Shown here in pieces: positions 26,950 through 36,038 of a DNA stretch of 64,000 bases. Position 1 is the stretch's first letter. Each line of letters opens with the position of its first letter. A program made the translations under genes and the position numbers. Source of the DNA: Myxococcota bacterium (GTDB lineage Bacteria > Myxococcota_C > UBA6777); NCBI GenBank assembly GCA_023150835.1, contig JAKLKB010000003.1, positions 62,001 to 126,000 on the forward strand, written 5' to 3'. A model generated the notes under the pieces. That model was not told the origin of the DNA. It saw only the letters and a list, made by a program, of their open reading frames with translations, and ran no database searches.

Positions 26950-27894
26950 ATGTGCCGATTGTTTGGATTCCGCTCCGTGATCGAAAGCCAAGTTCACCAC
27001 AGTCTTCTTCATGCCGAAAATGCGCTGATGCGACAAAGTGAACGCCATCCCGATGGATGGGGCGTAGGGTACTACGTCGCGGGTGCGCCCCACATCATCA
27101 AGTCCTCCGAAGCCGCGATCACCGATATCCTTTTTCGCCGTGTATCGGGCATCGTCTCTTCGGAAACCGTCATCGCCCACATCCGCAAAGCCACCCAAGG
27201 GCAGCTCACCATCCTCAACACGCACCCTTTTCAATACGGAAACTGGGTCTTTGCACACAACGGAAATATCGCGGAGTTTGGAGGCCGACGCGAGACGCTC
27301 AAAAAGCGCATCGCCCCAAGGCTACAACGCTTTATCCTCGGTGACACCGACAGCGAAGTCCTCTTTTATCTGCTGCTCACCCATATCGCCCAACGTGCCG
27401 AACTCCACCGCCCCGGCTGCGATATCGACGCCGTCGCTGAAGCCGCTCGCGATACCGTCGACGAGATCACTTCGATCACAGGGCCGTTCTACCACCAAAA
27501 CGACGGCCCCCCTCACGAAACCTATCTGACTTTTTTGCTCACCAACGGCTCCACCATGCTCGCTCATCATGGCGGAAAAGACCTCTACTACAGCACTTAC
27601 AAGACGCTCTGCTCCCAACGCGACCTCTGCCCAAGCTTCTCTCAAGAATGCGAGCAAAAAACACAAACAGGCTTCGTCAACCATCTGATCTTTTCGAGTG
27701 AACCCCTCCAAGGAGAAAATATCTGGCTGCCCATGATCCCCGGCCAGATGGTCGGTGTCGACTGGCGGATGCGCTTGCGACTTTATCCGTCTCAAATCCC
27801 TCAACATCACCAAGAGACCGAATCCATCACGGAAAATCAAAACTCTTCCACACACTCTCTCACCCATTCTTCCCAACGCATCGCCCACACCTAG
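26950..27894 (+). CDS. Class II glutamine amidotransferase (YafJ/EgtC-like)
   Basis: 314 aa. The catalytic Cys is residue 2, exposed after Met removal (MCRLFGFRS), the standard Ntn glutaminase start. Supporting motifs are HPDGWGVGYY, IAHIRKATQG, NTHPFQYGNWVFAHNGNI (glutamine-binding NG) and GDTDSEVLFY. Proteins of this type without a fused synthase domain resemble YafJ or the ergothioneine enzyme EgtC, which release ammonia or cleave a gamma-glutamyl bond. No ergothioneine gene is in the window, so the physiological substrate is open. A GAAGGG site precedes the ATG. Confidence 0.85.
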   Translation: MCRLFGFRSVIESQVHHSLLHAENALMRQSERHPDGWGVGYYVAGAPHIIKSSEAAITDILFRRVSGIVSSETVIAHIRKATQGQLTILNTHPFQYGNWVFAHNGNIAEFGGRRETLKKRIAPRLQRFILGDTDSEVLFYLLLTHIAQRAELHRPGCDIDAVAEAARDTVDEITSITGPFYHQNDGPPHETYLTFLLTNGSTMLAHHGGKDLYYSTYKTLCSQRDLCPSFSQECEQKTQTGFVNHLIFSSEPLQGENIWLPMIPGQMVGVDWRMRLRLYPSQIPQHHQETESITENQNSSTHSLTHSSQRIAHT

Positions 27895-27942
27895 CCCGAC
27901 GATCTCACTGTGTCCAAGGCATCCTTTTCGGAGAACCCCACC

Positions 27943-29238
27943 ATGCACGCTTCGGCGACCTCTCCTGCGTCTCCTCACAAACGTATCTTGTTTCTTGCTT
28001 TTGTGACCATCTTTCTTGATCTGCTCGGCTTCGGCATCCTTATTCCGATCCAGCCTTTTTATGCAGAAGCCTTTGGGGCGCGGCCTTTTACGGTGACGAT
28101 GCTTGGCGCGTCCTACTCAGCGATGCAATTTCTCTTTGCTCCGCTTTGGGGCCGCCTCTCTGATCGCATCGGAAGAAGACCTGTGATTTTAACGAGTATT
28201 GTGATCAACATCGTCGGTTATCTCTTGTTTGGCTTGGCAGGGAGTCTCTGGATGTTGTTTGCCGCGAGGATGCTTTCGGGCTTTGGCAGCGCCAACATCG
28301 GAGCCATCCAAGCCGTGATCGCAGACAGTACCTCTCCTTCTGAACGCGCCAAAGGCATGGGCATCATCGGCGCGGCATTTGGTTTGGGCTTCATTTTTGG
28401 CCCTGCCATCGGTGGGATCATGGGGCAGATCAGCCCCAGCGCACCCGCTTTTTTCGCTTGCGGCATCGGCCTCTTTAACTTCTTTCTCGCTCTCCGCTTT
28501 TTGCCTGAAACACGCACTCCCCAGATATCGCCAAGCCCGATCTCACCGAACACACGGCGCTTTTCGCTCGTTCGGTGGGCTGCTTCCATCCAGTTGCCCA
28601 ACGTCTTTTGGCTTTTTGCGCTGTACTTTACGATCACAACGGCCTTTTCGATGATGGAACAAGTCTTGGGACTCTACATCGACCGCATCTGGCTAACAGG
28701 CGAGCCATTTGCTCACCCAAACGACCGAATCAAACGCGCAGCCGCACTGACTAGCTCTGTGCTGATCGTCGTCGGCGTCGTCGCAACCATCGTCCAAGGC
28801 GGGCTGATCGGGCGATTGTCACGGCGCTTTGGAGAGCGTCGATTGCTGCTTGCAGGAACAACGATCAACACCTTCGCATTTGTCGGACTAATCGCCGTCG
28901 GCTCCTCCAAGATCTTTGCTCTGATGATGCTATGCGGTGCTTGTATCGCCCTTGCCAGCGGACTCAACAACCCTTCGCTTGGCAGCCTGCTTTCACAAAG
29001 CGCCCCCCAAGGGCAACAAGGCGCACTCCTCGGACAAGGCCAAGCCCTCTCCGCCCTTGGCCGTGTCCTTGGACCCGCTCTTGCCGGCCTTTTCTTTGAA
29101 TGGCAGATCAACCTGCCCTTTGCCCTCAGCGCTTGTATGATGCTCGTTTGTATCTTCTTTGCCGCTCGCCTCCATCTTCCCGACGTACCCTCGAAACCGC
29201 TTCACGAACATCCCCATCCCACCGCCCACTCAAGCTGA
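27943..29238 (+). CDS. MFS transporter, TetA/MdtG-like drug-efflux type
   Basis: 431 aa from the ATG at 27943 (GGAGA upstream); a GTG at 27910 would add 11 residues. Twelve hydrophobic helices. The family A motif between helices 2 and 3 is present (GRLSDRIGRRPVILTS), as is motif C-like GFGSANIGAIQAV ... GLGFIFGPAIGGIMG. It opens LFLAFVTIFLDLLGFGILIPIQPFYAE, typical of the TetA/MdtG subgroup. It should be a proton-coupled exporter in the inner membrane; the substrate is not predictable. It lies 48 bases after the amidotransferase gene and could be co-transcribed. A 21-base tandem repeat follows its stop. Confidence 0.9.
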   Translation: MHASATSPASPHKRILFLAFVTIFLDLLGFGILIPIQPFYAEAFGARPFTVTMLGASYSAMQFLFAPLWGRLSDRIGRRPVILTSIVINIVGYLLFGLAGSLWMLFAARMLSGFGSANIGAIQAVIADSTSPSERAKGMGIIGAAFGLGFIFGPAIGGIMGQISPSAPAFFACGIGLFNFFLALRFLPETRTPQISPSPISPNTRRFSLVRWAASIQLPNVFWLFALYFTITTAFSMMEQVLGLYIDRIWLTGEPFAHPNDRIKRAAALTSSVLIVVGVVATIVQGGLIGRLSRRFGERRLLLAGTTINTFAFVGLIAVGSSKIFALMMLCGACIALASGLNNPSLGSLLSQSAPQGQQGALLGQGQALSALGRVLGPALAGLFFEWQINLPFALSACMMLVCIFFAARLHLPDVPSKPLHEHPHPTAHSS

Positions 29239-29240
29239 TC

Positions 29241-29311
29241 CACCGCCCACTCAGCCCTATACACCGCCCACTCAGCCCTATACACCGCCCACTCAGCCCT
29301 ATACACCGCCC
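29241..29311. repeat. 21-bp tandem repeat, ~3.4 copies
   Basis: Three full units of CACCGCCCACTCAGCCCTATA followed by a partial unit, plus a diverged half-unit overlapping the end of the MFS gene (29220-29232). It lies between two convergent genes. The unit length is a multiple of three, so it may have been born as coding repeats. Confidence 0.9.
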
Positions 29312-29317
29312 CATCCA

Positions 29318-31135
29318 TCAACGCACGCCATACACCGCCAAACGATGCCGCCCGTCCTCTACCCCGCGCAGGATCACATACAGATCACTCGCCATCCCCC
29401 AAGGCGTATACACCGATAGATCCACCGACGCTTTCTCTTGCTGGATCTTCCCACGCAAGAAATCGATCAACTGCCAGCGCACCTCCTTCACTTCGCCTGT
29501 ACGCAAAGCATCCAACGCCAAGATCTCGATACGTCGATTGTTTTGTGGATACTGTCGAGAGGGCAGTTCGAGGAAAGGTATCCCCGACCAAAACAACGGC
29601 TTCGGCAACGGCGCATAAAACGCCGTGTACTCCATCTTTTGCCCATCATCCGCAACATACGAAAACCCTGCATCATAACACTGCAAAAACTCTGTCATCC
29701 TGCCCATCACCGCAGGAACAAGCGCCTCTCCAACCTCGCGCAGTCGTCCGCCTTGTGGGTCAGGAAAAAACGTCCACAAACGTTGCTTTGCCCCCGAAGG
29801 CGTCACTTGATCGCGCAACACAAAGAACGGCGGAGCGGGAGCATGACCACCTCTGCCCGACGGATGACACCCTTCGACCGATGAAAAACGCTGCAACGCT
29901 CCTTGAGGGCGCCACACCATCCGCGCCCCCTCGGCCTGCCATGCCCCCAACTCTCCGTTTTGTGCCAACGCCCACATCCGCCCGTGCGTTGCTCCCAGCC
30001 ATTGGCCCACCGCAGGCACCGAAGGCAGCGGCATCTGCTGATGCTTCCCGAGCCGCGCCAAGATCCGCACCATCTCCTTTTGCAACAAAACCCAGAAAAC
30101 ATCTTCTCCTGCATCATACCAACACGGCAAAGAAAAAAGGTTTTTTTCTGGCACATCGATACGAAGGATCGAACGACCGATCTCACGAGTACTTCGCAGA
30201 TGAACGAACCAATATCGCGCCCCTGCCGCATCGGTTTGTGATTCTGCCAACACCAGATGCTCTTTGCCAAAACACAGATGCCCTTGCAACCAAGCACGCT
30301 CGGGCAGATCCGCTTGCGACAACACGCGCCGCTGCTCCACATCCCACACCATCGCTTGGTGACGTTTGTCTGGGCCAAGAAAGATCACCACATCATACAA
30401 GGCTTCTTGTGCAGCCGCCGGCGAAACATGATAAAAAACAGGCTGTATATTTGCTTGTGTCGGTACTGAAAAAGTAGCTCGAAGGCTATCATAGAAAACC
30501 GTCAAATGAGGTGTCGGCTCAGAAGAAAGGCTCGTCGAAAAGTACAAAAAGCCTCTCCTCCCTAAAAAAGGAGACGACGTCGTAGGCACCCATACGCGCC
30601 CTTTTGGAGCCACCCACTCATTCTCGCCGTCAAAGTGCGTCAACCACGCCATCCGAGCGATCTCCCCTTGCGCGCCCCCTGCCTTGCGATACTCCAACAA
30701 CAGCGGGAAACCCACGCTCGGGATGATCTCCAACACACCGCCCTCTTTCGAGACCAACGCCCGCCTTCGGCACGTCTCCAAATCCACAAGATGAAACGTG
30801 CTTTGCTCCCGCAAGATCAACAACTTTCCATAAGTCGCAACCGCCGCCTCCCCCGAAGCCACTTCGACAAAACAACGAAAACACGCCACTTCTTGATTGC
30901 ACGTCCCGCCCTCTTCAGAAGGTTCAGCCTCTTGAGCTACTTCGCTTTGGGCCTCGGTGGACTCGATGCTCCCGCCATCTTCGACTTGACGCTCACCACC
31001 CGCAACACCTTCTTTGACCGTTCCATCGCCCACAGGAAGGGAGATATCGTACTCACAGCCTATCGCCCCAAACACCACGACTCCGATCAGCAACGCCACC
31101 CAGCCACAGACCCGCAGGCCCTTCAAACACCACAT
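29318..31135 (-). CDS. Large lipoprotein, unknown, possibly beta-propeller
   Basis: 605 aa. Signal and lipobox end at FGAIGC with Cys27, so the protein is lipid-anchored. An acidic Glu/Gly-rich spacer (res ~30-75) is followed by a Cys motif CNQEVACFRCFV and then a long beta-rich region with recurring short hydrophobic strands (KLLILREQSTFHLVDL, RVWVPTTSSPF, YDVVIFLGPDKRHQAMVWD, GRMWALAQNGELGAWQ, YVILRGVEDGRHRLAVYG), a spacing suggestive of a propeller. No repeat is clean enough to assign a family. An AAGGAAGG site lies before the ATG. It is a single-gene unit between convergent MFS and divergent TPR-like genes. Confidence 0.75.
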   Translation of the reverse strand: MWCLKGLRVCGWVALLIGVVVFGAIGCEYDISLPVGDGTVKEGVAGGERQVEDGGSIESTEAQSEVAQEAEPSEEGGTCNQEVACFRCFVEVASGEAAVATYGKLLILREQSTFHLVDLETCRRRALVSKEGGVLEIIPSVGFPLLLEYRKAGGAQGEIARMAWLTHFDGENEWVAPKGRVWVPTTSSPFLGRRGFLYFSTSLSSEPTPHLTVFYDSLRATFSVPTQANIQPVFYHVSPAAAQEALYDVVIFLGPDKRHQAMVWDVEQRRVLSQADLPERAWLQGHLCFGKEHLVLAESQTDAAGARYWFVHLRSTREIGRSILRIDVPEKNLFSLPCWYDAGEDVFWVLLQKEMVRILARLGKHQQMPLPSVPAVGQWLGATHGRMWALAQNGELGAWQAEGARMVWRPQGALQRFSSVEGCHPSGRGGHAPAPPFFVLRDQVTPSGAKQRLWTFFPDPQGGRLREVGEALVPAVMGRMTEFLQCYDAGFSYVADDGQKMEYTAFYAPLPKPLFWSGIPFLELPSRQYPQNNRRIEILALDALRTGEVKEVRWQLIDFLRGKIQQEKASVDLSVYTPWGMASDLYVILRGVEDGRHRLAVYGVR

Positions 31136-31188
31136 CTCTCAACCTTCCTTTCACAACCCTTCCAGTCCTTCGGTCATCCATTCCTTCG

Positions 31189-31250
31189 GTTTTGTGGGGC
31201 GTTGCCCCCTACGGAACCCCACTCTCTTGACCCCGCGTAGGCGAACCAAA
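31189..31250 (+). repeat. R1 repeat, partial copy 5
   Basis: About 62 bases with the R1 left half only: GGTTTTGTGGGGCGTTGCCC, CTCTTGACCCCGCGTAGGCG and AACCAAACC. The right half is missing. It sits in the 297-base divergent gap between the lipoprotein gene and the TPR-like gene, in which no other gene is visible. Confidence 0.6.
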
Positions 31251-31432
31251 CCATGCCCCTACAAGACTCCTGTCGGTTGTCTGCGATCTCCTTCTTGTTC
31301 TTCATCTGCCGACACCACGCAGCCAAAACACCGCCGAATCCGACAGAAGTGGGGCTTGGTCTTGTCAAAGCCTGTCCTCGAAACTATGCTTGCGGGCGGA
31401 CTCTTTTGGTAGGGCAAAGGAGAAACGATCAC

Positions 31433-32398
31433 GTGGCAGAATACATCTCGATCCACAAAGAAGACCCCGATGAAGCAAGACTTTATGAACTAATCCCGAT
31501 GATCCAGTACGCGATTGAACGAGGGGCCTTGTGTCAAGCGTGGTGGGAACTTCGCCGAGTCCTCGAAACAGCCCCCATGAGCAAAACGGGGCTGTTGTTG
31601 CTCGATCGGCTGCTTGCCGAGATCGGCGGAGACTCCGAAGGGATCTTTCGCCTGTGCGGAAAAAAACACACACAAATCGACGTTGCGCTTCACGCTTATG
31701 CGCTCGGTGCAGCCGGCCAATACAACAAAGCGCTGTATTTATTATGCGAATTAGCCCGACTCGACCCAACGCGCCCCTTGCTTGCGTGGGCATGGCGTTG
31801 GCTTCCTCCTCAACCCACCCTCCAACCCGAAACGCTCTATCCTCCGCTCTATCACGCCATCCAAATATGCCGCGCCCAAGAAGCCGATGCTTCGGCCTTT
31901 TGGCTCCAACTGCTCGCGCTTAGCAAACTCATCCACCAATCCGATCCAACCGCGCTTTTGTGGCTCTACCTTCGCGCAGAGGCCGCACGCGAGATCGGCG
32001 ATCTGCTACTGGCCCAAACTCTGGCCTTAGAACTCCGCAGCTACGGATGGACGGCTGAAAGCTTTGTCCTCCAAGCCCGCAACTGCGAAGCCGAAGCCCA
32101 CCTCGAAGAAGCCACCCAACACTACCAAGCCGCACTCCGCTCTCACCTCCATCACCCCGATATCTACGCAGAGATCATCGCCTATCTTCTCCAACGCGAT
32201 CGGTGGGAGGAAGCTCAACAACATCTCCGCCAGCTTTTGCACGAACACCCCTATCATCCGCACGCATTGGCTTTGTTCTTCTGGGCTTCTTATCGCCAAA
32301 CCCCCAGCGGGGAGTGGTCGCAAAAGCTGACTTGCCTCGCTCGCGCCTACCCCCACGATCCGGCCATCCAACACATTCAAGATCACCTTCTCACCTAA
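31433..32398 (+). CDS. TPR-like helical repeat protein
   Basis: 321 aa with GTG start at 31433 (AAAGGAG about 12 bases upstream); the longer in-frame opening to 31253 crosses an R1 repeat and looks non-coding. The protein is made of helical hairpins with TPR-type spacing and residues: ALHAYALGAAGQYNKALYLL, LLWLYLRAEAAREIGDLLLA, NCEAEAHLEEATQHYQAALR, YLLQRDRWEEAQQHLRQLL. There is no signal peptide. Such scaffolds mediate protein-protein contacts; the partner is unknown. It is followed by the Fpg-like gene, 143 bases away on the same strand. Confidence 0.75.
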   Translation: MAEYISIHKEDPDEARLYELIPMIQYAIERGALCQAWWELRRVLETAPMSKTGLLLLDRLLAEIGGDSEGIFRLCGKKHTQIDVALHAYALGAAGQYNKALYLLCELARLDPTRPLLAWAWRWLPPQPTLQPETLYPPLYHAIQICRAQEADASAFWLQLLALSKLIHQSDPTALLWLYLRAEAAREIGDLLLAQTLALELRSYGWTAESFVLQARNCEAEAHLEEATQHYQAALRSHLHHPDIYAEIIAYLLQRDRWEEAQQHLRQLLHEHPYHPHALALFFWASYRQTPSGEWSQKLTCLARAYPHDPAIQHIQDHLLT

Positions 32399-32541
32399 AC
32401 CCAAACTCCCATCCAACAAGGATTTGCGTACTTCCACCCTGACCTTGTCGCGTTGCGACAGTTTTTCGTGTTAGCATCCGCCCCTGTTTGTTCGACCTCC
32501 AACACTTCGCCTCCCCCCTCCAACAACACAAGGAGTCCACG

Positions 32542-33381
32542 ATGCCAGAGTTCGCAGAAGTCAATCTCCAAGTCCGCTACTTGCGAGAGCGTTGCACAGG
32601 ATGGCCGATCGCCAGCATCGGCTACGAAGGTTGGTCTCACTTTCAAAATCTCCCCGAAGAAGGCCGAGAAGCCGCCATCCAAGAATTTTTCCACAACAAT
32701 ACCCTCGAAGCCATCACACAAAAAGGAAAACACGTCGTCATGCGCACCACCAAAGGCACGATGCTCTCCCACCTGATGTTCAAAGGGCGGTGGAGCGTCG
32801 CAGGCGATGACTTCCTTTCCAACTACAAACAACACAAAAAACCACCGACAGAAAAAAGCAATAATTTCTGGCTGATCAACCCCGATGGAAAACGCCTCAA
32901 CTTCCATGAACCCGAATACAAGGGCAAGATCACCCTCTTTCCCAAACAGTCCCCCGGCCAAGTCGAAACCCTCGAAAAACTTGGCCCCGACATCCTCATC
33001 CTCCCCGAAACCGACCCCGATCTGCGCCAAGAATGGACTGTCGACGGATTTCTCAAAGCGCTCAAACGCTCCAAACAGCCGATCAAAGTCTTCTTGCTCG
33101 ATCAAAAACGCCAAGCTGGACTCGGCAATATGTATGTCTGCGAAGCTCTCTACAGCGCAGGCATCGCTCCCCAACGACCCGCCCAAAGCCTCTCCGATCC
33201 AGAGGCCAAACGCCTCCATCAAGCCGCCCGCGACATCCTACAAGCCGCTCTCGACACCGACCTCGATTACGACAAGATCCTCAACGTCTACCGCAAAGAA
33301 GCCGATCCCGAAGGCCACCCCGTCGAAGAATCCGATGTCGGCGGACGCGACACCTTTTGGGTTCCCACCAAACAAAGCTAA
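32542..33381 (+). CDS. Fpg/Nei-family DNA glycosylase with degenerate zinc finger
   Basis: 279 aa from the ATG at 32542 (AAGGAG seven bases upstream). After Met removal the N-terminus is Pro2-Glu3 (PEFAEVNLQV), the catalytic pair of Fpg/Nei base-excision glycosylases/AP lyases. KGKHVVM (61-67) matches the conserved beta-hairpin Lys, and the helix-two-turn-helix is clear: LLDQKRQAGLGNMYVCEAL (~res 185-203). The C-terminal zinc finger of bacterial Fpg (CxxC..CxxC) is replaced by GGRDTFWVPTKQS: the finger Arg and shape are kept but all four Cys are gone, resembling the zincless finger of eukaryotic NEIL1. It should still bind DNA and remove oxidised bases, but the lesion range may differ. Confidence 0.85.
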   Translation: MPEFAEVNLQVRYLRERCTGWPIASIGYEGWSHFQNLPEEGREAAIQEFFHNNTLEAITQKGKHVVMRTTKGTMLSHLMFKGRWSVAGDDFLSNYKQHKKPPTEKSNNFWLINPDGKRLNFHEPEYKGKITLFPKQSPGQVETLEKLGPDILILPETDPDLRQEWTVDGFLKALKRSKQPIKVFLLDQKRQAGLGNMYVCEALYSAGIAPQRPAQSLSDPEAKRLHQAARDILQAALDTDLDYDKILNVYRKEADPEGHPVEESDVGGRDTFWVPTKQS

Positions 33382-33383
33382 AC

Positions 33384-34622
33384 TCACAACGAGCGCAAAA
33401 AGGCCAACAAAGCCTCTTGTTCCGTAGAAGAAAGCGCGAAAAATCTATCGCGACTTTTTTGTGCTTCACCGCCGTGTTCGTCGATGGCTTCTTTGAGGGT
33501 TTTGGCGCGCCCATCGTGCAAGTAAAAAGGCTGCCCTCCCATCAAATCTCCGATTACACCCAACCCCCAAAGTGGCGTCGTTCGCCACATATCGCCTGTC
33601 GCTTGCCCCTCGGGGTATCCGTCGGCCAGCTTGGGTCCCATGTCGTGCAATAAGAGATCAGAGTACAGAGGAACCGTCTTTTCACGGAGAGCTTCGATCG
33701 CACTCTTTCCTGTTTTCATGGAAGGGACATGGCATTTTGCACACCCGACTTGCGCAAAAAAACCTTCGCCTTGTTTCACCACGGGATTTTCCGCATCACG
33801 CCGAGGGGGTGGGCGCAAGGTCCGCATATAAAATGTCACCGATCGAACCGTTGCAGCGGATACTTCGGGATCTGGAGCGCTGTCTCCCGAAGGTCCACCG
33901 ACAAGAGGATTATGCAGATCTTTCATCAAAAAGTCGGAGGTGATCCCCATATCGTTGAGATAGGCTTCGGCTACCTGTTGCAACAAATTGATCGCCGCCG
34001 CTTTTCGCCCAAAGCGCCCCATGATCTTGCCGTCCTTTGGCGTGTGTTCGATCACAGGCTCGAAGAAACTCGGCGGAGTGACGTAGTTGGGCCGCCCTCG
34101 GATCCCATCGCCGTCTTTGTCGTCTGGATCGGCGTATCGGAGGATCTCGGATTCGGGGATCGCCTCGATCAAACCCAGCCCTGTCACGATGGGAGCGCTG
34201 CGCACAGAACGCGCTAAACCTTCCAGATTCGGTAGCTTTTCAGCTTGGTAGCCAAGGACCGCTCGGTGCTGGAGTTGAGGCCCCCCAAGGTGCAGCAAGT
34301 AATCAAAACGCGCAGCATCCGTCGGATCGCCCACCCCAAAGCGCGTCAGGTTGGTCGACGGATGCCCCTTGCCATCGGCGGTATGACAAGCGATACACGA
34401 CGCTTCCACAAAGATCGGCCCCAAGCCCGTTGCAGGTGTAAAGACACGTGCGAATTCTTCGTCTCCTGCCTTAAACGTCTGCAACTGTGCGTGAGAAAGC
34501 CCCTCGATCGGCCCATCCAGCACCGTTTCTCGTCGCGGCTCTTCTGTGAACAACACGCCGCAACCGCTCCCACACACCATCCAAACACTCCACAAACACA
34601 AAAGCCGAAACATCCAAGACAT
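33384..34622 (-). CDS. Di-haem oxidoreductase lipoprotein (DUF1111 / thiol oxidoreductase type)
   Basis: 412 aa from the ATG at 34622 (AGGA upstream). The lipobox CGSGC gives Cys21 as lipid anchor. Two haem-c motifs, CIACH (76-80) and CAKCH (294-298), plus FDYLLHLGGPQLQHRAVLGY, GLGLIEAIPESEILRYADP, DGDGIRGRPNYV, GRFGRKA and RTTPLWGLG are the signature of the DUF1111 di-haem oxidoreductases related to MauG and di-haem peroxidases. It should be periplasm-facing and accept or donate single electrons. It is the third gene of a Rieske-porin-di-haem operon and lies 42 bases after the porin gene. Its 3' end faces the Fpg-like gene with two bases between stops. Confidence 0.88.
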   Translation of the reverse strand: MSWMFRLLCLWSVWMVCGSGCGVLFTEEPRRETVLDGPIEGLSHAQLQTFKAGDEEFARVFTPATGLGPIFVEASCIACHTADGKGHPSTNLTRFGVGDPTDAARFDYLLHLGGPQLQHRAVLGYQAEKLPNLEGLARSVRSAPIVTGLGLIEAIPESEILRYADPDDKDGDGIRGRPNYVTPPSFFEPVIEHTPKDGKIMGRFGRKAAAINLLQQVAEAYLNDMGITSDFLMKDLHNPLVGGPSGDSAPDPEVSAATVRSVTFYMRTLRPPPRRDAENPVVKQGEGFFAQVGCAKCHVPSMKTGKSAIEALREKTVPLYSDLLLHDMGPKLADGYPEGQATGDMWRTTPLWGLGVIGDLMGGQPFYLHDGRAKTLKEAIDEHGGEAQKSRDRFFALSSTEQEALLAFLRSL

Positions 34623-34664
34623 CGTATAAGTCCTATCTCTTTGCAAGAAACTTTTCGATTTGCC

Positions 34665-36038
34665 TCAAAAGTAGGTCGCCACGCCAAACTGTACCCCCGC
34701 ACGACGCGCCACATTCCCCAAACGATCTGTGAGCCAACTGTGTTGGTACTCCACACGCAAAGAAGTCCCTTCGTAGGGGCGAAACGACAGAGCCAACGTC
34801 AAGCGCAACGTCTCGTCGCCGATATCCTGCCCCGTTGACGCAAAACGCCCGACGTGCAGATCGACGTAATCAACGCGCCCCACAAGACGAAACGCAGCCT
34901 CTCGTAAAAATCCAAGACGCCCCTTCCAAAATTCCCAGATCACATCCGCATAAATCCCCCACTGCGTATCCGCAAACAGCTCCACCAAACCATCCGGGAT
35001 ATCGATCCAAGCGACCGCTGCTTCGGTGCGGATCGTGACCGGCCCAAAAGATATCTCCGCATCCACCGCAAAGATCTTGAGCCACAACGCTCGATCGATC
35101 TCTTCGGCTCCGTCCCGATAACGGTTGAAGATCCCCACATACCCCGAAAACCCGACCTCAAGCCCCAAAGGTCCTGCATACGCGATCCGACCCGTCAATG
35201 CAGGAGATCCGTTTTCATTGGCCGCAAAGATCGCCGACGATTTGCCTCGTGCGATCCGCGTCCCTTCGGCAGAATCGTTGATGATCCCGCTGCGCAACCC
35301 GTTCACTACGTAGAGTTCGTAATACAACTTGTGCCCAAGCGCAGGAAAAAAACTACCCGTCACACCAAAGCCGACATCCGAGTACGTCGACGGGATCACC
35401 CATGTCGAGACCAATGGCCGATCGATCACATCATAACGCGGCCCATCGTGGGCGATATTGAAACGCCCGATAGGAGGCAGCAAGATGCCCCCTCGCAACA
35501 CAAACGCCCGATGGAAGCGAAAATCCACCAGCGCCGTCTCCAACGCGATGCTCGAAGTTCCCTGCTCGAATTCCAACTCCGCCGTCAAACGTACAAAACT
35601 CCCAAGAGACGAAAAAACAAACAGATTAAAGCGCCGCGCCTCAAACGAAAAGCCATCCGTCAACCCTTCTTGAAGGATGTATCGACCCAAAAACTCGGTA
35701 TACCCGCCCAAGGCGATCGACATCCCACCAAGCGCCTCCGAAGTCCCCAGCCTACCGATATAAGGGCGATCATAAATTCCACCCCGAACCACGGGTGTCT
35801 CGGACGTTGTTGGTTTTTTCCCGAAGTTCCCTTCATATTGAAAGCTCGGAGCCTTTGGTGTATCCGCTTTTTGAGAAGATGTCGGAAGGCTACTTGGCCT
35901 TGAAGTCGGCGGCCCATACGCGGCGTGCTCCTGAGCACGTGCAAGATCAAGCCCTGCCCAAAACACAACCCACGCACCCAGCAGCCCAAAGCACCGACGC
36001 CACCAAATCCCCAAAAACACACAACCGCCCAGCTTCAA
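34665..36038 (-). CDS. Outer-membrane porin-like beta-barrel
   Basis: 457 aa starting at TTG 36038, supported by GGGGAGG six bases upstream; the TTG overlaps the stop of the Rieske gene (TTGA). A signal peptide ends LARAQ. A short Pro/Ser region is followed by alternating amphipathic strands with aromatic girdles (LGGYTEFLGRYIL, FSFEARRFNLFVFSSLG, VLRGGILLPPIGRFNIAHDGP, KLYYELYVVNGL) and a C-terminal Phe (VATYF), the usual outer-membrane assembly signal. The pattern resembles phosphate-selective porin O/P-like barrels. Its substrate is unknown; the operon with a Rieske protein and a di-haem enzyme suggests passage of a substrate oxidised or reduced in the periplasm. Confidence 0.82.
   Translation of the reverse strand: MKLGGCVFLGIWWRRCFGLLGAWVVFWAGLDLARAQEHAAYGPPTSRPSSLPTSSQKADTPKAPSFQYEGNFGKKPTTSETPVVRGGIYDRPYIGRLGTSEALGGMSIALGGYTEFLGRYILQEGLTDGFSFEARRFNLFVFSSLGSFVRLTAELEFEQGTSSIALETALVDFRFHRAFVLRGGILLPPIGRFNIAHDGPRYDVIDRPLVSTWVIPSTYSDVGFGVTGSFFPALGHKLYYELYVVNGLRSGIINDSAEGTRIARGKSSAIFAANENGSPALTGRIAYAGPLGLEVGFSGYVGIFNRYRDGAEEIDRALWLKIFAVDAEISFGPVTIRTEAAVAWIDIPDGLVELFADTQWGIYADVIWEFWKGRLGFLREAAFRLVGRVDYVDLHVGRFASTGQDIGDETLRLTLALSFRPYEGTSLRVEYQHSWLTDRLGNVARRAGVQFGVATYF

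Noticed and set aside
29220-29320. CRISPR array
   Set aside because: The units are contiguous with no spacers.
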